Assembly: GCA_905235315.1 (NCBI GenBank)
Contig: CAJOLG010000071.1
Span: 1-8,107, forward strand
Length of the DNA: 8,107 nucleotides
Direction of reading: 5' to 3'
Origin: an uncultured Solobacterium sp.
GTDB lineage: Bacteria > Bacillota_I > Bacilli_A > Erysipelotrichales > Erysipelotrichaceae
Under the pieces are notes generated by a model. It was given only the letters and a program-made list of their open reading frames with translations, was not told the origin of the DNA and searched no databases. Both the position numbers and the translations under genes were made by a program. Position 1 is the stretch's first letter. Each line of letters begins with the position of its first letter. Shown piece after piece: positions 1 through 6,139 of this stretch.

Positions 1-503
1 TTCAGTAAAACATATTTTTCAAGCGGAAACACCACCGCAAACTGAACAAGCCCGGCGAGGACCGCCGCGAGTGTAGGTGCCGCATTTGCCATACCCGGCC
101 AGGCCGAGCTGATCAGATATACCGTTCTGCCCTGCAGCCAGGTTGTGAAGCAGATCAGAATACTGATTATGACAAAGAAAATCAGCACATTCCGCTTCGG
201 CGAATCACTGTGGAATGTTGCCCTGCGATTCAGAAAATACCCCAGTATATTTGCGATGGCATTGGACAGGAAAAACGGAAGAACATATCCCCAGTTGCTG
301 TTTCCTTCACCGACCGATTCTGCAGAGAAAATGACACTGAGCGGAAACGGAAGCGGAGTCTTCCAACCGCGCATCAGCACAAACAGCACATTTACCAGAA
401 TCAGCTGAGTGATCGTAACCCCGGCAGAGACGAGATTGAATTTCAGAAACTGAATCAGCCCTTTCTTTTTTGTATTATTATCTTCCATATTACAAACTAT
501 CAT
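1..503 (-). CDS. GtrA-like family membrane protein, 3' end beyond the window
   Basis: The minus-strand frame is open from 503 to the window edge with no stop, so the C-terminus is missing. The visible product is about 167 residues with four hydrophobic stretches. A short basic start (NNTKKKG) leads into the first helix (FNLVSAGVTITQLILVNVLF). The second helix ends in the family hallmark NAIANILGYFLNRRATF, which matches the GtrA pattern of a helix followed by NRxxTF. Two more helices follow (VLIFFVIISILICF and an Ala/Val-rich segment). GtrA-like proteins are small four-helix membrane proteins linked to flipping or transfer of lipid-linked sugars in cell-wall or surface glycan pathways; the substrate here cannot be read. 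The start is uncertain. ATG at 503 lies 14 nt after GGAGGT (518-523), which is long, while ATG at 488 has no Shine-Dalgarno. The difference is five residues (MIVCN). The gene is divergent from the tRNA gene beside it. Confidence 0.8.
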   Translation of the reverse strand, partial: MIVCNMEDNNTKKKGLIQFLKFNLVSAGVTITQLILVNVLFVLMRGWKTPLPFPLSVIFSAESVGEGNSNWGYVLPFFLSNAIANILGYFLNRRATFHSDSPKRNVLIFFVIISILICFTTWLQGRTVYLISSAWPGMANAAPTLAAVLAGLVQFAVVFPLEKYVLL

Positions 504-543
504 AACGCGTAAAACGGACCTCCGCATGCAGGAGATGGAAAAC

Positions 544-578
544 TGTGCACATGCCGGAAAATCGTAGTAGAATATAAC
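544..578 (+). promoter_or_regulatory. Possible tRNA-Val promoter
   Basis: A -10-like TAGAAT (568-573) or TATAAC (573-578) lies directly before the tRNA. No good -35 is seen; TGTGCA at 544-549 matches TTGACA at only three positions, 18 nt ahead of TAGAAT. The very short implied leader makes the exact element uncertain. Weak call. Confidence 0.25.
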
Positions 579-583
579 AGCAC

Positions 584-656
584 GGAGGCTTAGCTCAGCT
601 GGGAGAGCGCACCCTTCACAGGGGTGATGTCGCAGGTTCGAGTCCTGTAGCCTCCA
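584..656 (+). tRNA. tRNA-Val (anticodon CAC)
   Basis: A complete 73-nt cloverleaf can be folded by hand. The acceptor stem GGAGGCT (584-590) pairs with AGCCTCC (649-655). The D stem is GCTC/GAGC (593-596 with 605-608). The anticodon stem CACCC/GGGTG (610-614 with 622-626) encloses loop TTCACAG, with anticodon CAC at 617-619 reading the valine codon GTG. The variable loop is 627-631. The T stem is GCAGG/CCTGT (632-636 with 644-648, one G-T pair) around loop TTCGAGT. The discriminator is A656. CCA is not encoded: CTTTTT follows, so CCA must be added by nucleotidyltransferase. This is a single tRNA gene, transcribed away from the GtrA-like gene and towards the end of the suf operon. Confidence 0.96.
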
Positions 657-668
657 CTTTTTATTTGA

Positions 669-712
669 AAACGCACCGGATTTCCTTTATCTGAAACGGG
701 TCCGGTGCGTTT
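669..712. terminator. Bidirectional intrinsic terminator between tRNA-Val and the suf operon end
   Basis: A perfect 12-bp inverted repeat, AAACGCACCGGA (669-680) and TCCGGTGCGTTT (701-712), flanks a 20-nt loop. Inside the loop TTTC (681-684) can pair with GAAA (693-696), extending the hairpin with a bulge. T-rich tracts occur on the 3' side in both directions (TTTATTTTC on plus; TTTCAAATAAAA on minus), so it can end both the tRNA transcript and the minus-strand suf-folate operon, whose last stop codon is only a few bases away at 717. Confidence 0.85.
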
Positions 713-716
713 ATTT

Positions 717-1241
717 TCAGTTTGGAAGCAGGATCTCATCCAGCGGGATATCCCATGGATCCGTTTCGATCCGATCCACCTGCTGTTCGGGATAGGCAAT
801 CCCCACCTTCTTCATGGACGGCTGCAGAACCGCATCATAATACCCCTTCCCGTATCCCGTCCGGTTTTTTTGTCCGTCAAATGCGGAAAGCGGTACGAAC
901 ATCAGATCGATTTCGCTCAGCGGAACTTCATTCCGGGCAGCGGGCTCTTCCACGCCGAATGTCCCCGGATGCAGATCATCAAAGGAGCTGATCCGGTGAA
1001 ACGTCAGTGTATTGCCCTGAATCAGCGGCACAGCCACCGGTTTATCATGGCGGAAGCACCAGGCGAGAAATCTGCGGGTATCCGCTTCCTCCCCCATGGA
1101 GACATAACAGCCGGTCATTTTTGCGGTTTCCGCATATCCCGTCATCTTTCGGAACAGCGAAGCATCATAGGCACCGCGGACCTCCTGTGAAACGGAACGT
1201 CTTGCGGAAAGGCCGTGTTTCCGTGCACTGTTCTTGTCCAT
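717..1241 (-). CDS. 5-formyltetrahydrofolate cyclo-ligase (methenyl-THF synthetase)
   Basis: This 174-residue protein is about the usual length for the 5-FCL family (YgfA/FthC/YqgN; EC 6.3.3.2). The enzyme uses ATP to convert 5-formyl-THF to 5,10-methenyl-THF in the cytosol, recovering folate from an inhibitory dead-end form. Visible motifs in order are a basic N-terminus with RK at 7-8 and ARR at 13-15, the GVEEP segment (96-100) that contacts substrate, the strand and loop VPLSAFD (116-122), the phosphate-binding NRTGYGKGYYD (126-136), and a C-terminal VGIAYPEQQ (146-154) followed by WDIPLDEI. Its ATG shares one base with the sufB TGA (TGATG at 1241) and has no strong Shine-Dalgarno, so translation is probably coupled to sufB. 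It is the last gene of the operon. The family call is firm; the reason for placing it with SUF genes is inference. Confidence 0.94.
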   Translation of the reverse strand: MDKNSARKHGLSARRSVSQEVRGAYDASLFRKMTGYAETAKMTGCYVSMGEEADTRRFLAWCFRHDKPVAVPLIQGNTLTFHRISSFDDLHPGTFGVEEPAARNEVPLSEIDLMFVPLSAFDGQKNRTGYGKGYYDAVLQPSMKKVGIAYPEQQVDRIETDPWDIPLDEILLPN

Positions 1242-2650
1242 CAGCCGATTGATCCGCTCATATCGATCTTGAGAAGCTGGTTGAGTTCAACTGCATATTC
1301 CATCGGGAGTTCTCTCGTAAAGGGTTCAAGGAATCCCATAACGATCATTTCCGTTGCCTGCGCTTCGCTCAGACCGCGGCTCATCAGATAGAACAGCTCC
1401 TCCTCCGAAATCTTACTGACTTTGGCTTCATGTTCGATCACGGAAGTATTGTTTTCATTGACGTTCAGCGGAATCGTATCCGATTTTGAACGGTCATCCA
1501 GAATCAGCGTATCGCACTCGATCTTCGACCTCGACCAGTCTGCCTTTGGGGTAAACCGGATCCAGTCACGGAAATTGGTTACGCCGCCGTTGCGTGAGAT
1601 GGATTTTGAGATGATCGAGCTGCTGGTATGCGGGGCCAGATGGATCATTTTGGCTCCGGTATCCTGAAACTGATTTTTGGAGCCGACAGCGATCGAAATA
1701 CACATCCCGTGCGCATACTCTCCTGCCAGAATGCAGGCAGGATATTTCATGGAAATCCGGGAGCCGATATTGCCGTCGATCCATTCCATGGTTCCTCCGG
1801 CTTCCACGCGCGCCCGCTTTGTGACAAGGTTGAGAATGTTGGAACTCCAGTTCTGCACGCTGGAGTAGCGGCATCTCGCGTTTTTGCCGACAAACACTTC
1901 CACAACAGCCGCATGCATGGAGTCTTTGGAATACTGCGGGGCTGTACACCCTTCTACGTAGGAACATTCCGCTCCGTCATCCACAATGATGATCGACCGC
2001 TCAAACTGTCCCATGGATTCGGAATTGATCCGGAAATAGGACTGCAGCGGCTTTTCAAGCTTCACGCCGGGCGGAACATAGATGAAACTGCCGCCGGACC
2101 ATACCGCCGAATTCAGTGCCGCAAGCTTGTTGTCGGAGGCAGGCACAATCGTTGCGAAATACTTGCGGAAGATCTCCGGGTATTCGCGGAGCCCGCTGTC
2201 GATATCAAGGAAAATAACACCCTTGGACTGTACTTCGTCCAGCATATTGTGGTAAACGGCTTCTGACTCATACTGCGTTGTCACACCCGCGAGATACTTG
2301 CGTTCCGCTTCGGGAATCCCGAGCTTTTCAAACGTGTTTTTCACTTCCTCCGGGACATCTTCCCAGCTGCGTTCTGCTTCATCGCTGACACGCTTGTAAT
2401 AGGTAAAATCCTGAAAATCGATTTCCGAAAGATCCGGTCCCCATTCGGGCATCGGCATCGCTTCAAACTGGTGATAGGATTTCACACGGAATTCCGTCAT
2501 CCACTCCGGTTCCTGCTTGATCCGGCTGATCGTGCGGACAACTTCTTCGCTGATACCTTTTCCGGTGTCAAAAATACTGATGTCCGCATCTGCGAATCCG
2601 TATTTATAGTCATCCTGGGCGGAAAGAATTTCGTTATTGGCGTCGCTCAT
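1241..2650 (-). CDS. sufB: Fe-S cluster assembly scaffold protein SufB
   Basis: SufB is the cluster-building subunit of the cytosolic SufBCD scaffold. The product has 469 residues, the normal length. After a helical N-terminal region (about 1-130) it has the right-handed beta-helix core with GGSFIYVPPGVKLEKPLQSYFRIN (about 186-209), then a C-terminal SufC-binding helical part. The key cysteine equivalent to E. coli Cys405 is Cys379 in IECDTL. The EHE triad that acts with it is Glu406-His407-Glu408, 27-29 residues on, as in E. coli. The C-terminus ELPMEYAVELNQLL with ending GSIG closely resembles Bacillus SufB. Its ATG overlaps the sufU stop by four bases (ATGA, 2647-2650) and is preceded by GAGGGGG (2655-2661). 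Nothing appears damaged. The call is very secure. Confidence 0.98.
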   Translation of the reverse strand: MSDANNEILSAQDDYKYGFADADISIFDTGKGISEEVVRTISRIKQEPEWMTEFRVKSYHQFEAMPMPEWGPDLSEIDFQDFTYYKRVSDEAERSWEDVPEEVKNTFEKLGIPEAERKYLAGVTTQYESEAVYHNMLDEVQSKGVIFLDIDSGLREYPEIFRKYFATIVPASDNKLAALNSAVWSGGSFIYVPPGVKLEKPLQSYFRINSESMGQFERSIIIVDDGAECSYVEGCTAPQYSKDSMHAAVVEVFVGKNARCRYSSVQNWSSNILNLVTKRARVEAGGTMEWIDGNIGSRISMKYPACILAGEYAHGMCISIAVGSKNQFQDTGAKMIHLAPHTSSSIISKSISRNGGVTNFRDWIRFTPKADWSRSKIECDTLILDDRSKSDTIPLNVNENNTSVIEHEAKVSKISEEELFYLMSRGLSEAQATEMIVMGFLEPFTRELPMEYAVELNQLLKIDMSGSIG

Positions 2651-3102
2651 TTTTCCCCCTCACTTTCCGCAATCATCTGCTTCATCGCATTCCAGCCAAT
2701 CGTAGCGCATTTGATCCGGTTTGCCTGACGGTATACATTCTTCATGGCAACGGCCTCTTCGAGTTTTGCGGCATCATAGTCTTTGCCGTCCACCATATTC
2801 ATATATTCATCGATCAGTGCGGAGGCTTCCGCGACGGTTTTCCCTTTCAGAAGGTCCGACATAATCGAAGTGCTTGCGGTCGAAATCGTGCAGGCGACTC
2901 CGTCAAACCGGATATCACGGATCACACCGTCCTCGATATCCGCCTGCACCGTAATATCATCAATGCAGCTTTCACTGGACATATGCGCCCTGCGGTAACG
3001 CATATCATCCACAAGCGTGTGATTGTGAGGATATTTGTAATGGTCCATGATCAGTTCCCGAAGCACCATCGGGTCATCCAGCAGATTGTTGTATTCACTC
3101 AT
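2647..3102 (-). CDS. sufU: Zinc-dependent sulfurtransferase SufU
   Basis: SufU is the Gram-positive partner of SufS; it takes persulfide sulfur and passes it to the SUF scaffold. At 151 residues it is close to B. subtilis SufU (147). The N-terminus LRELIMDHYKYPHN (about 15-28) matches the family. The three cysteines and the Asp that bind zinc are present at family spacing: Cys46, Asp48, Cys71 (GVACTIS) and Cys132 (RIKCATI). The SufU-specific insert between Cys71 and Cys132 is retained, which separates it from IscU. Odd point: the usual NPTCGD motif reads SESCID, so the near-invariant Gly between Cys and Asp is Ile47. GAGGAG overlaps the sufS stop and serves as RBS for the ATG at 3102. The gene lies 11 nt after sufS and overlaps sufB by 4 nt. 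Confidence 0.96.
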   Translation of the reverse strand: MSEYNNLLDDPMVLRELIMDHYKYPHNHTLVDDMRYRRAHMSSESCIDDITVQADIEDGVIRDIRFDGVACTISTASTSIMSDLLKGKTVAEASALIDEYMNMVDGKDYDAAKLEEAVAMKNVYRQANRIKCATIGWNAMKQMIAESEGEK

Positions 3103-3113
3103 ATGCCAGCTCC

Positions 3114-4334
3114 TCAGAAGAAGATGCCAACCGCATTTTCAAGCGAGATTTCCGAGCACGCTTTCACACAGCGGTCCACTTCTTCTTTTGTGTTGTAAAA
3201 ATATAACGACGCACGGATCGTACTGTCCGTACCGATAATCTCATGCAGGATCTTTGCGCAGTGGTTTCCCGACCTTACCGCAATATTCTTTGCGGCCAGA
3301 TAGCCTGCCGCATCCTGGGAGAACACTTCACGGTCATTAAACGTAACCGGCCCGTATTCATTGTCCGGATTATAAATGATGATATTGTCCAGCTTCGACA
3401 TTTCCTGCAGGAAATATGACCGGAGCTCTTTTTCATATGCATGAATATTCTCGAGCCCGATCTTCATCAGGTAATCACAGGCAGCCGCAGCTCCGATCAC
3501 ACCCTCGATATTCGGGGTCCCCGCTTCAAATTTGCCGGGTGCGTGTTTCAGTTCATAGGTATATTCTTTCTGAAAACGCGCATTCATATCGCCGCCCATA
3601 AAAACCGGATCCATCTGTTCCAGCAGATCATAGCGTCCGTAAAGAATTCCGACACCGTCCGGCCCGCACATCTTGTGCGCTGAAAACGCCATAAAATCGA
3701 TCCCGATCTCCCGCACATCCACGGGCATATGCGGCACAGCCTGGGCGCCGTCCGCAATAAACAAAGCTCCGTTGTCATGTGCCATCTTCGCAAGTTCTTT
3801 CGCCGGAAGAATACTGCCGAGCACATTCGTAACCAGCGCTGCGGCGACTGCTTTCACCTCCGGGGTAAAACAGGCGGCTGCGGCCTCAAGATCAACATTT
3901 GCCTGGCGGTCCAGCGGCAGATAGCGGACTTTTATTCCATACTCCTCTGTGAGACGGAACCACGGAAGAAGATTGCTGGCGTGTTCTGCCTCGGTCGTAA
4001 GAATGACATCTCCCGGTTTGAGAAAATGATGCGCAAGGCCGTATACGATCTGATTCATCGAGGCGGTCGCATTATGGGTAAATACGATTTCCCGCGGATC
4101 ACAGGAAAGAAGCCGGGCAAATGACTCTCTCGCCCCGTCATACAGCCGGTCATTCATCGCTGCGATCGCATAATCACCGCGGTGAACATTCGAGGTATGC
4201 TCCGTGTAAAACGAGGTCACCGCATCAATCATGCACTGCGGTTTCAGCGTCGTGGCTCCGTTATCAAAATATACAAGCTCGGGATGGGCTTTCAGCATCG
4301 GAAAATCACTGCGAATCGCATTCACATCGATCAT
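3114..4334 (-). CDS. sufS: Cysteine desulfurase SufS (group II, PLP-dependent)
   Basis: SufS removes sulfur from L-cysteine, giving alanine and an enzyme persulfide. The product has 406 residues, the same length I recall for B. subtilis SufS. Visible residues are FDNGATTLKP near the N-terminus, His118 in TTEAEHASN over the PLP ring, Asp195 in IADGAQ, the PLP lysine Lys221 in SAHKMCGPDGVG, persulfide Cys359 in RSGNHCAK, and Arg373 in STIRAS for substrate carboxylate. Several signature positions differ from Bacillus SufS: VHRGDYAI replaces VHRGVHTL, NHCAKIL replaces HHCAQPL, and FSQDAA replaces HPHDVA. The last change puts Gln340 where Bacillus has the zinc-swapping His342. This suggests a distinct SufS subclade rather than decay. 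The ATG overlaps the sufD stop (ATGA, 4331-4334). It works with SufU encoded next. Confidence 0.97.
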   Translation of the reverse strand: MIDVNAIRSDFPMLKAHPELVYFDNGATTLKPQCMIDAVTSFYTEHTSNVHRGDYAIAAMNDRLYDGARESFARLLSCDPREIVFTHNATASMNQIVYGLAHHFLKPGDVILTTEAEHASNLLPWFRLTEEYGIKVRYLPLDRQANVDLEAAAACFTPEVKAVAAALVTNVLGSILPAKELAKMAHDNGALFIADGAQAVPHMPVDVREIGIDFMAFSAHKMCGPDGVGILYGRYDLLEQMDPVFMGGDMNARFQKEYTYELKHAPGKFEAGTPNIEGVIGAAAACDYLMKIGLENIHAYEKELRSYFLQEMSKLDNIIIYNPDNEYGPVTFNDREVFSQDAAGYLAAKNIAVRSGNHCAKILHEIIGTDSTIRASLYFYNTKEEVDRCVKACSEISLENAVGIFF

Positions 4335-5128
4335 AATGCACTCAGTTTCCTTTCCAGCTCTTTGTGAAGAACCTCCCGGACCCCTTCGTCCGGAATCACA
4401 TCTGCCACCGGCATCAGGTATCCGGAAGAAATCAGTGCCGTAACCTGCTGAATCGTAAGCCCGCGGCTCATCAGATAATACAGCTGTTCATCATCCACCC
4501 GGCCGATCGACATCGCATGGCTTGCCTCCACATCATTCTCATCGATCAGAAGTTCCGGCAGAATCGTTGACCGCTGCCCTTCCTCAAAACTGAGCGCCCG
4601 GCTGACCTGATGGTTTTTGGAGCGAACCGCTCCCTTCACGATCGTACCGACCGCATCGATCATCAGTTTTCCTTCCGCGAGAACCACCGCATAGTTATTC
4701 ATTTCGCCAAGGGTATGCGGCGCAAAGTTCACAACATTCATTCGGTAGTTCACCTCCGACGAGGCAAGCGTTGCGGTGAGGATTTCCCCATGGGCATACG
4801 GTCTGCGCAGCGCCACATAGATACTTCTGTCAATCGGCGCACCGCCGCACTCTCCGTACGCAGTCACAAGATGCGCATTTTCATGCACTTCAAAGACCTC
4901 ATCACTGGAAAGCGGCGCGCTGCACTCATTCCAGAACAGGATGGAGACATCGCATCCGTCCGCCACATAGCCGCGGATCCGGAGTGATTTTGCACTGCGT
5001 ACCCGGAACATAAGCTGACAGTCTGTATCGCAGGTAATCGAAAGATCCAGGCTGCGGTCGCTTTCAATCAGATACTCCTGAAATCCGCGTTCCGGATGGA
5101 TATTCTGACTAACACGGATCTCGTTCAT
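4331..5128 (-). CDS. sufD: Short SufD, Fe-S scaffold subunit
   Basis: SufD pairs with SufB and SufC in the scaffold complex. This product has 265 residues, whereas Bacillus and E. coli SufD have more than 420, so about 150 N-terminal residues are missing. What remains is the beta-helix core (from about residue 28) and the C-terminal SufC-binding part. Matching motifs are VRSKNHQVSRALSF (168-181), LLIDENDVEASHAMSIGR (about 193-210) with His204 equivalent to E. coli His360, and DEQLYYLMSRGL (213-224), which mirrors the same stretch in SufB. The start is fixed by a 4-nt overlap with sufC and an AGGGA Shine-Dalgarno. The sequence upstream is intact sufC, so the missing part is not hidden in another frame. 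The N-terminal part has five cysteines (33, 37, 59, 69, 94), including CDTDC. Probably functional, given its intact operon place. Confidence 0.92.
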   Translation of the reverse strand: MNEIRVSQNIHPERGFQEYLIESDRSLDLSITCDTDCQLMFRVRSAKSLRIRGYVADGCDVSILFWNECSAPLSSDEVFEVHENAHLVTAYGECGGAPIDRSIYVALRRPYAHGEILTATLASSEVNYRMNVVNFAPHTLGEMNNYAVVLAEGKLMIDAVGTIVKGAVRSKNHQVSRALSFEEGQRSTILPELLIDENDVEASHAMSIGRVDDEQLYYLMSRGLTIQQVTALISSGYLMPVADVIPDEGVREVLHKELERKLSAL

Positions 5129-5958
5129 TCGTTTCCCTGAACTTTCTGTGCCACGGCGCAGGAGCCAAGACTTACCGGTGCTTTCCTGCGCTCAGCCTCA
5201 CTTGCCGGCTGAATATTGTAATCCCGGTAGATCCAGTCATATCCCTCTTCATCGATCTTCTTTGCGAGCTGGGCATCCCCTTCAACCACAATCTGTCCGT
5301 TCACGAGAACATGTACAAACTGCGGCTCGATCAGTTCATAGAAACGTTCATAATGCGAAACAACAATAAGACTCAGGGGATATTCCCGGCGCATGTTGTT
5401 GATGGCATTGGCCACAACCCTGAGCGCATCGACATCAAGGCCGGAATCCAGTTCATCCAGCATGGCGAGGTCCGGTTTCAGAAGTTCCATCTGAACGATC
5501 TCGTTCCGCTTTTTCTCACCGCCGGAGAACCCTTCATTGAGAAAACGATGTGCCAGGTCATCTTTCATTTCCAGATCTTTGATCGTCTTCTCCATTGCTT
5601 TGATGAATGTAAAAAGCGGAACCGGTGATTCCCGCCGGACATTCATCGCAGCCCGCATGAAATCACTGTTGGTAATTCCGGGAATCTCCTGCGGATACTG
5701 CATGGCAAGAAACAGTCCGGCACGGCTTCGCTCATCCACAGACATGGAGAGGATATCCTTTCCGTCAAAGGTAATGGAGCCTTCCGTAACCGTATATTTC
5801 GGATGGCCCATGATCGCCGCCAGCAGGGTCGACTTCCCGTTTCCGTTCGGCCCCATCAGCGCATGGACTTCCCCGCTGTTTACCGTGAGGTTCACTCCTT
5901 TCAGTATTTCGTTGCCTTCTACCGATACATGAAGATTTTCTATGACAAGATTTTTCAT
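5125..5958 (-). CDS. sufC: Fe-S assembly ATPase SufC
   Basis: SufC is the ABC-type ATPase that drives conformational change in the SufB-SufD pair; it is soluble, not a transporter. The product has 277 residues. Nucleotide-binding motifs are complete: Walker A GPNGNGKST (36-44), Q-loop Gln87 in MQYPQEIPG, signature FSGGEKKR (144-151), Walker B LAMLDE (164-169) with Glu169, D-loop SGLD (172-175) and H-loop His202 in SHYER. LDELDSGLDVDALR is the SufC-specific form. After GYDWIYRDY, where family members usually end soon, there is an extra tail of about 30 residues (248-277). It is the first gene of the operon. The ATG at 5958 has AAGGA (5965-5969) ahead and a promoter about 26 nt upstream, giving a very short leader. 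Confidence 0.98.
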   Translation of the reverse strand: MKNLVIENLHVSVEGNEILKGVNLTVNSGEVHALMGPNGNGKSTLLAAIMGHPKYTVTEGSITFDGKDILSMSVDERSRAGLFLAMQYPQEIPGITNSDFMRAAMNVRRESPVPLFTFIKAMEKTIKDLEMKDDLAHRFLNEGFSGGEKKRNEIVQMELLKPDLAMLDELDSGLDVDALRVVANAINNMRREYPLSLIVVSHYERFYELIEPQFVHVLVNGQIVVEGDAQLAKKIDEEGYDWIYRDYNIQPASEAERRKAPVSLGSCAVAQKVQGNE

Positions 5959-5983
5959 ATATATTCCTTTATTTTCCCTACGG

Positions 5984-6012
5984 ATTATATCACAGGGGTA
6001 TGAAACCGTCTT
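5984..6012 (-). promoter_or_regulatory. suf operon promoter (extended -10)
   Basis: On the minus strand a perfect -10 TATAAT (5989-5984) is preceded by TGA, giving the extended -10 TGATATAAT (5992-5984). The best -35 at 17-nt spacing is the weak AAGACG (6012-6007, three of six matches), which is common when an extended -10 is present. Transcription should begin near 5977, leaving about 19 nt before the sufC ATG. That leaves no room for a riboswitch or attenuator. I saw no clear palindromic operator over the promoter. Confidence 0.75.
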
Positions 6013-6047
6013 GTCTGACGCCTTCGGCTTACCTGCGGCCGGGAAAG

Positions 6048-6066
6048 ATTCAGATAAAATTCAGAT
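6048..6066 (+). repeat. Tandem ATTCAGAT direct repeats, 11-bp period
   Basis: Two exact copies of ATTCAGAT begin at 6048 and 6059, one helical turn apart, ending 18 nt before the -35 of the plus-strand operon. Tandem half-sites with 11-bp period are the usual layout for OmpR/PhoB-family response regulators. Activator binding is an inference; the repeat itself is seen directly. Confidence 0.5.
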
Positions 6067-6069
6067 GGA

Positions 6070-6135
6070 ATCCTCCTGATAAAATTGCAAAGAATGCAGT
6101 CTGGTATATAATGATTAAGCGTGTTTCAGGAGGAT
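6070..6135 (+). repeat. Inverted repeat overlapping the ribosome binding site
   Basis: ATCCTCCTGA (6070-6079) is the exact reverse complement of TCAGGAGGAT (6126-6135), which contains the Shine-Dalgarno of the gene at 6140. The spacer is 46 nt. The left arm lies upstream of the predicted transcription start, so an RNA hairpin needs a transcript that starts further upstream; at the DNA level it could be coincidence. Confidence 0.5.
6085..6112 (+). promoter_or_regulatory. Promoter of the parvulin-like gene pair
   Basis: A perfect -10 TATAAT (6107-6112) lies 16 nt after TTGCAA (6085-6090), which matches four of six -35 bases. Transcription should start near 6119, about 20 nt before the ATG at 6140. 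AGGAGG (6128-6133) with a 6-nt spacer sets that start. Confidence 0.75.
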
Positions 6136-6139
6136 CAAG

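Noticed and set aside
145..512. Two overlapping plus-strand ORFs at the left end
   Set aside because: They lie opposite the GtrA-like frame, resemble no family I know, and lack a good ribosome binding site; the minus-strand reading shows a clear family motif.
1628..2266. A 212-codon plus-strand ORF inside sufB
   Set aside because: It is antisense to a fully conserved sufB; its length is a by-product of sufB codon use.
4331..5128. sufD as a frameshifted or truncated pseudogene
   Set aside because: Upstream sequence is intact sufC with a 4-nt overlap and a Shine-Dalgarno, the frame is unbroken, and C-terminal motifs are well kept; a short natural form is more likely.
5959..6139. A riboswitch or leader RNA controlling the suf operon
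   Set aside because: The predicted transcript leader is only about 19 nt, too short for any riboswitch.
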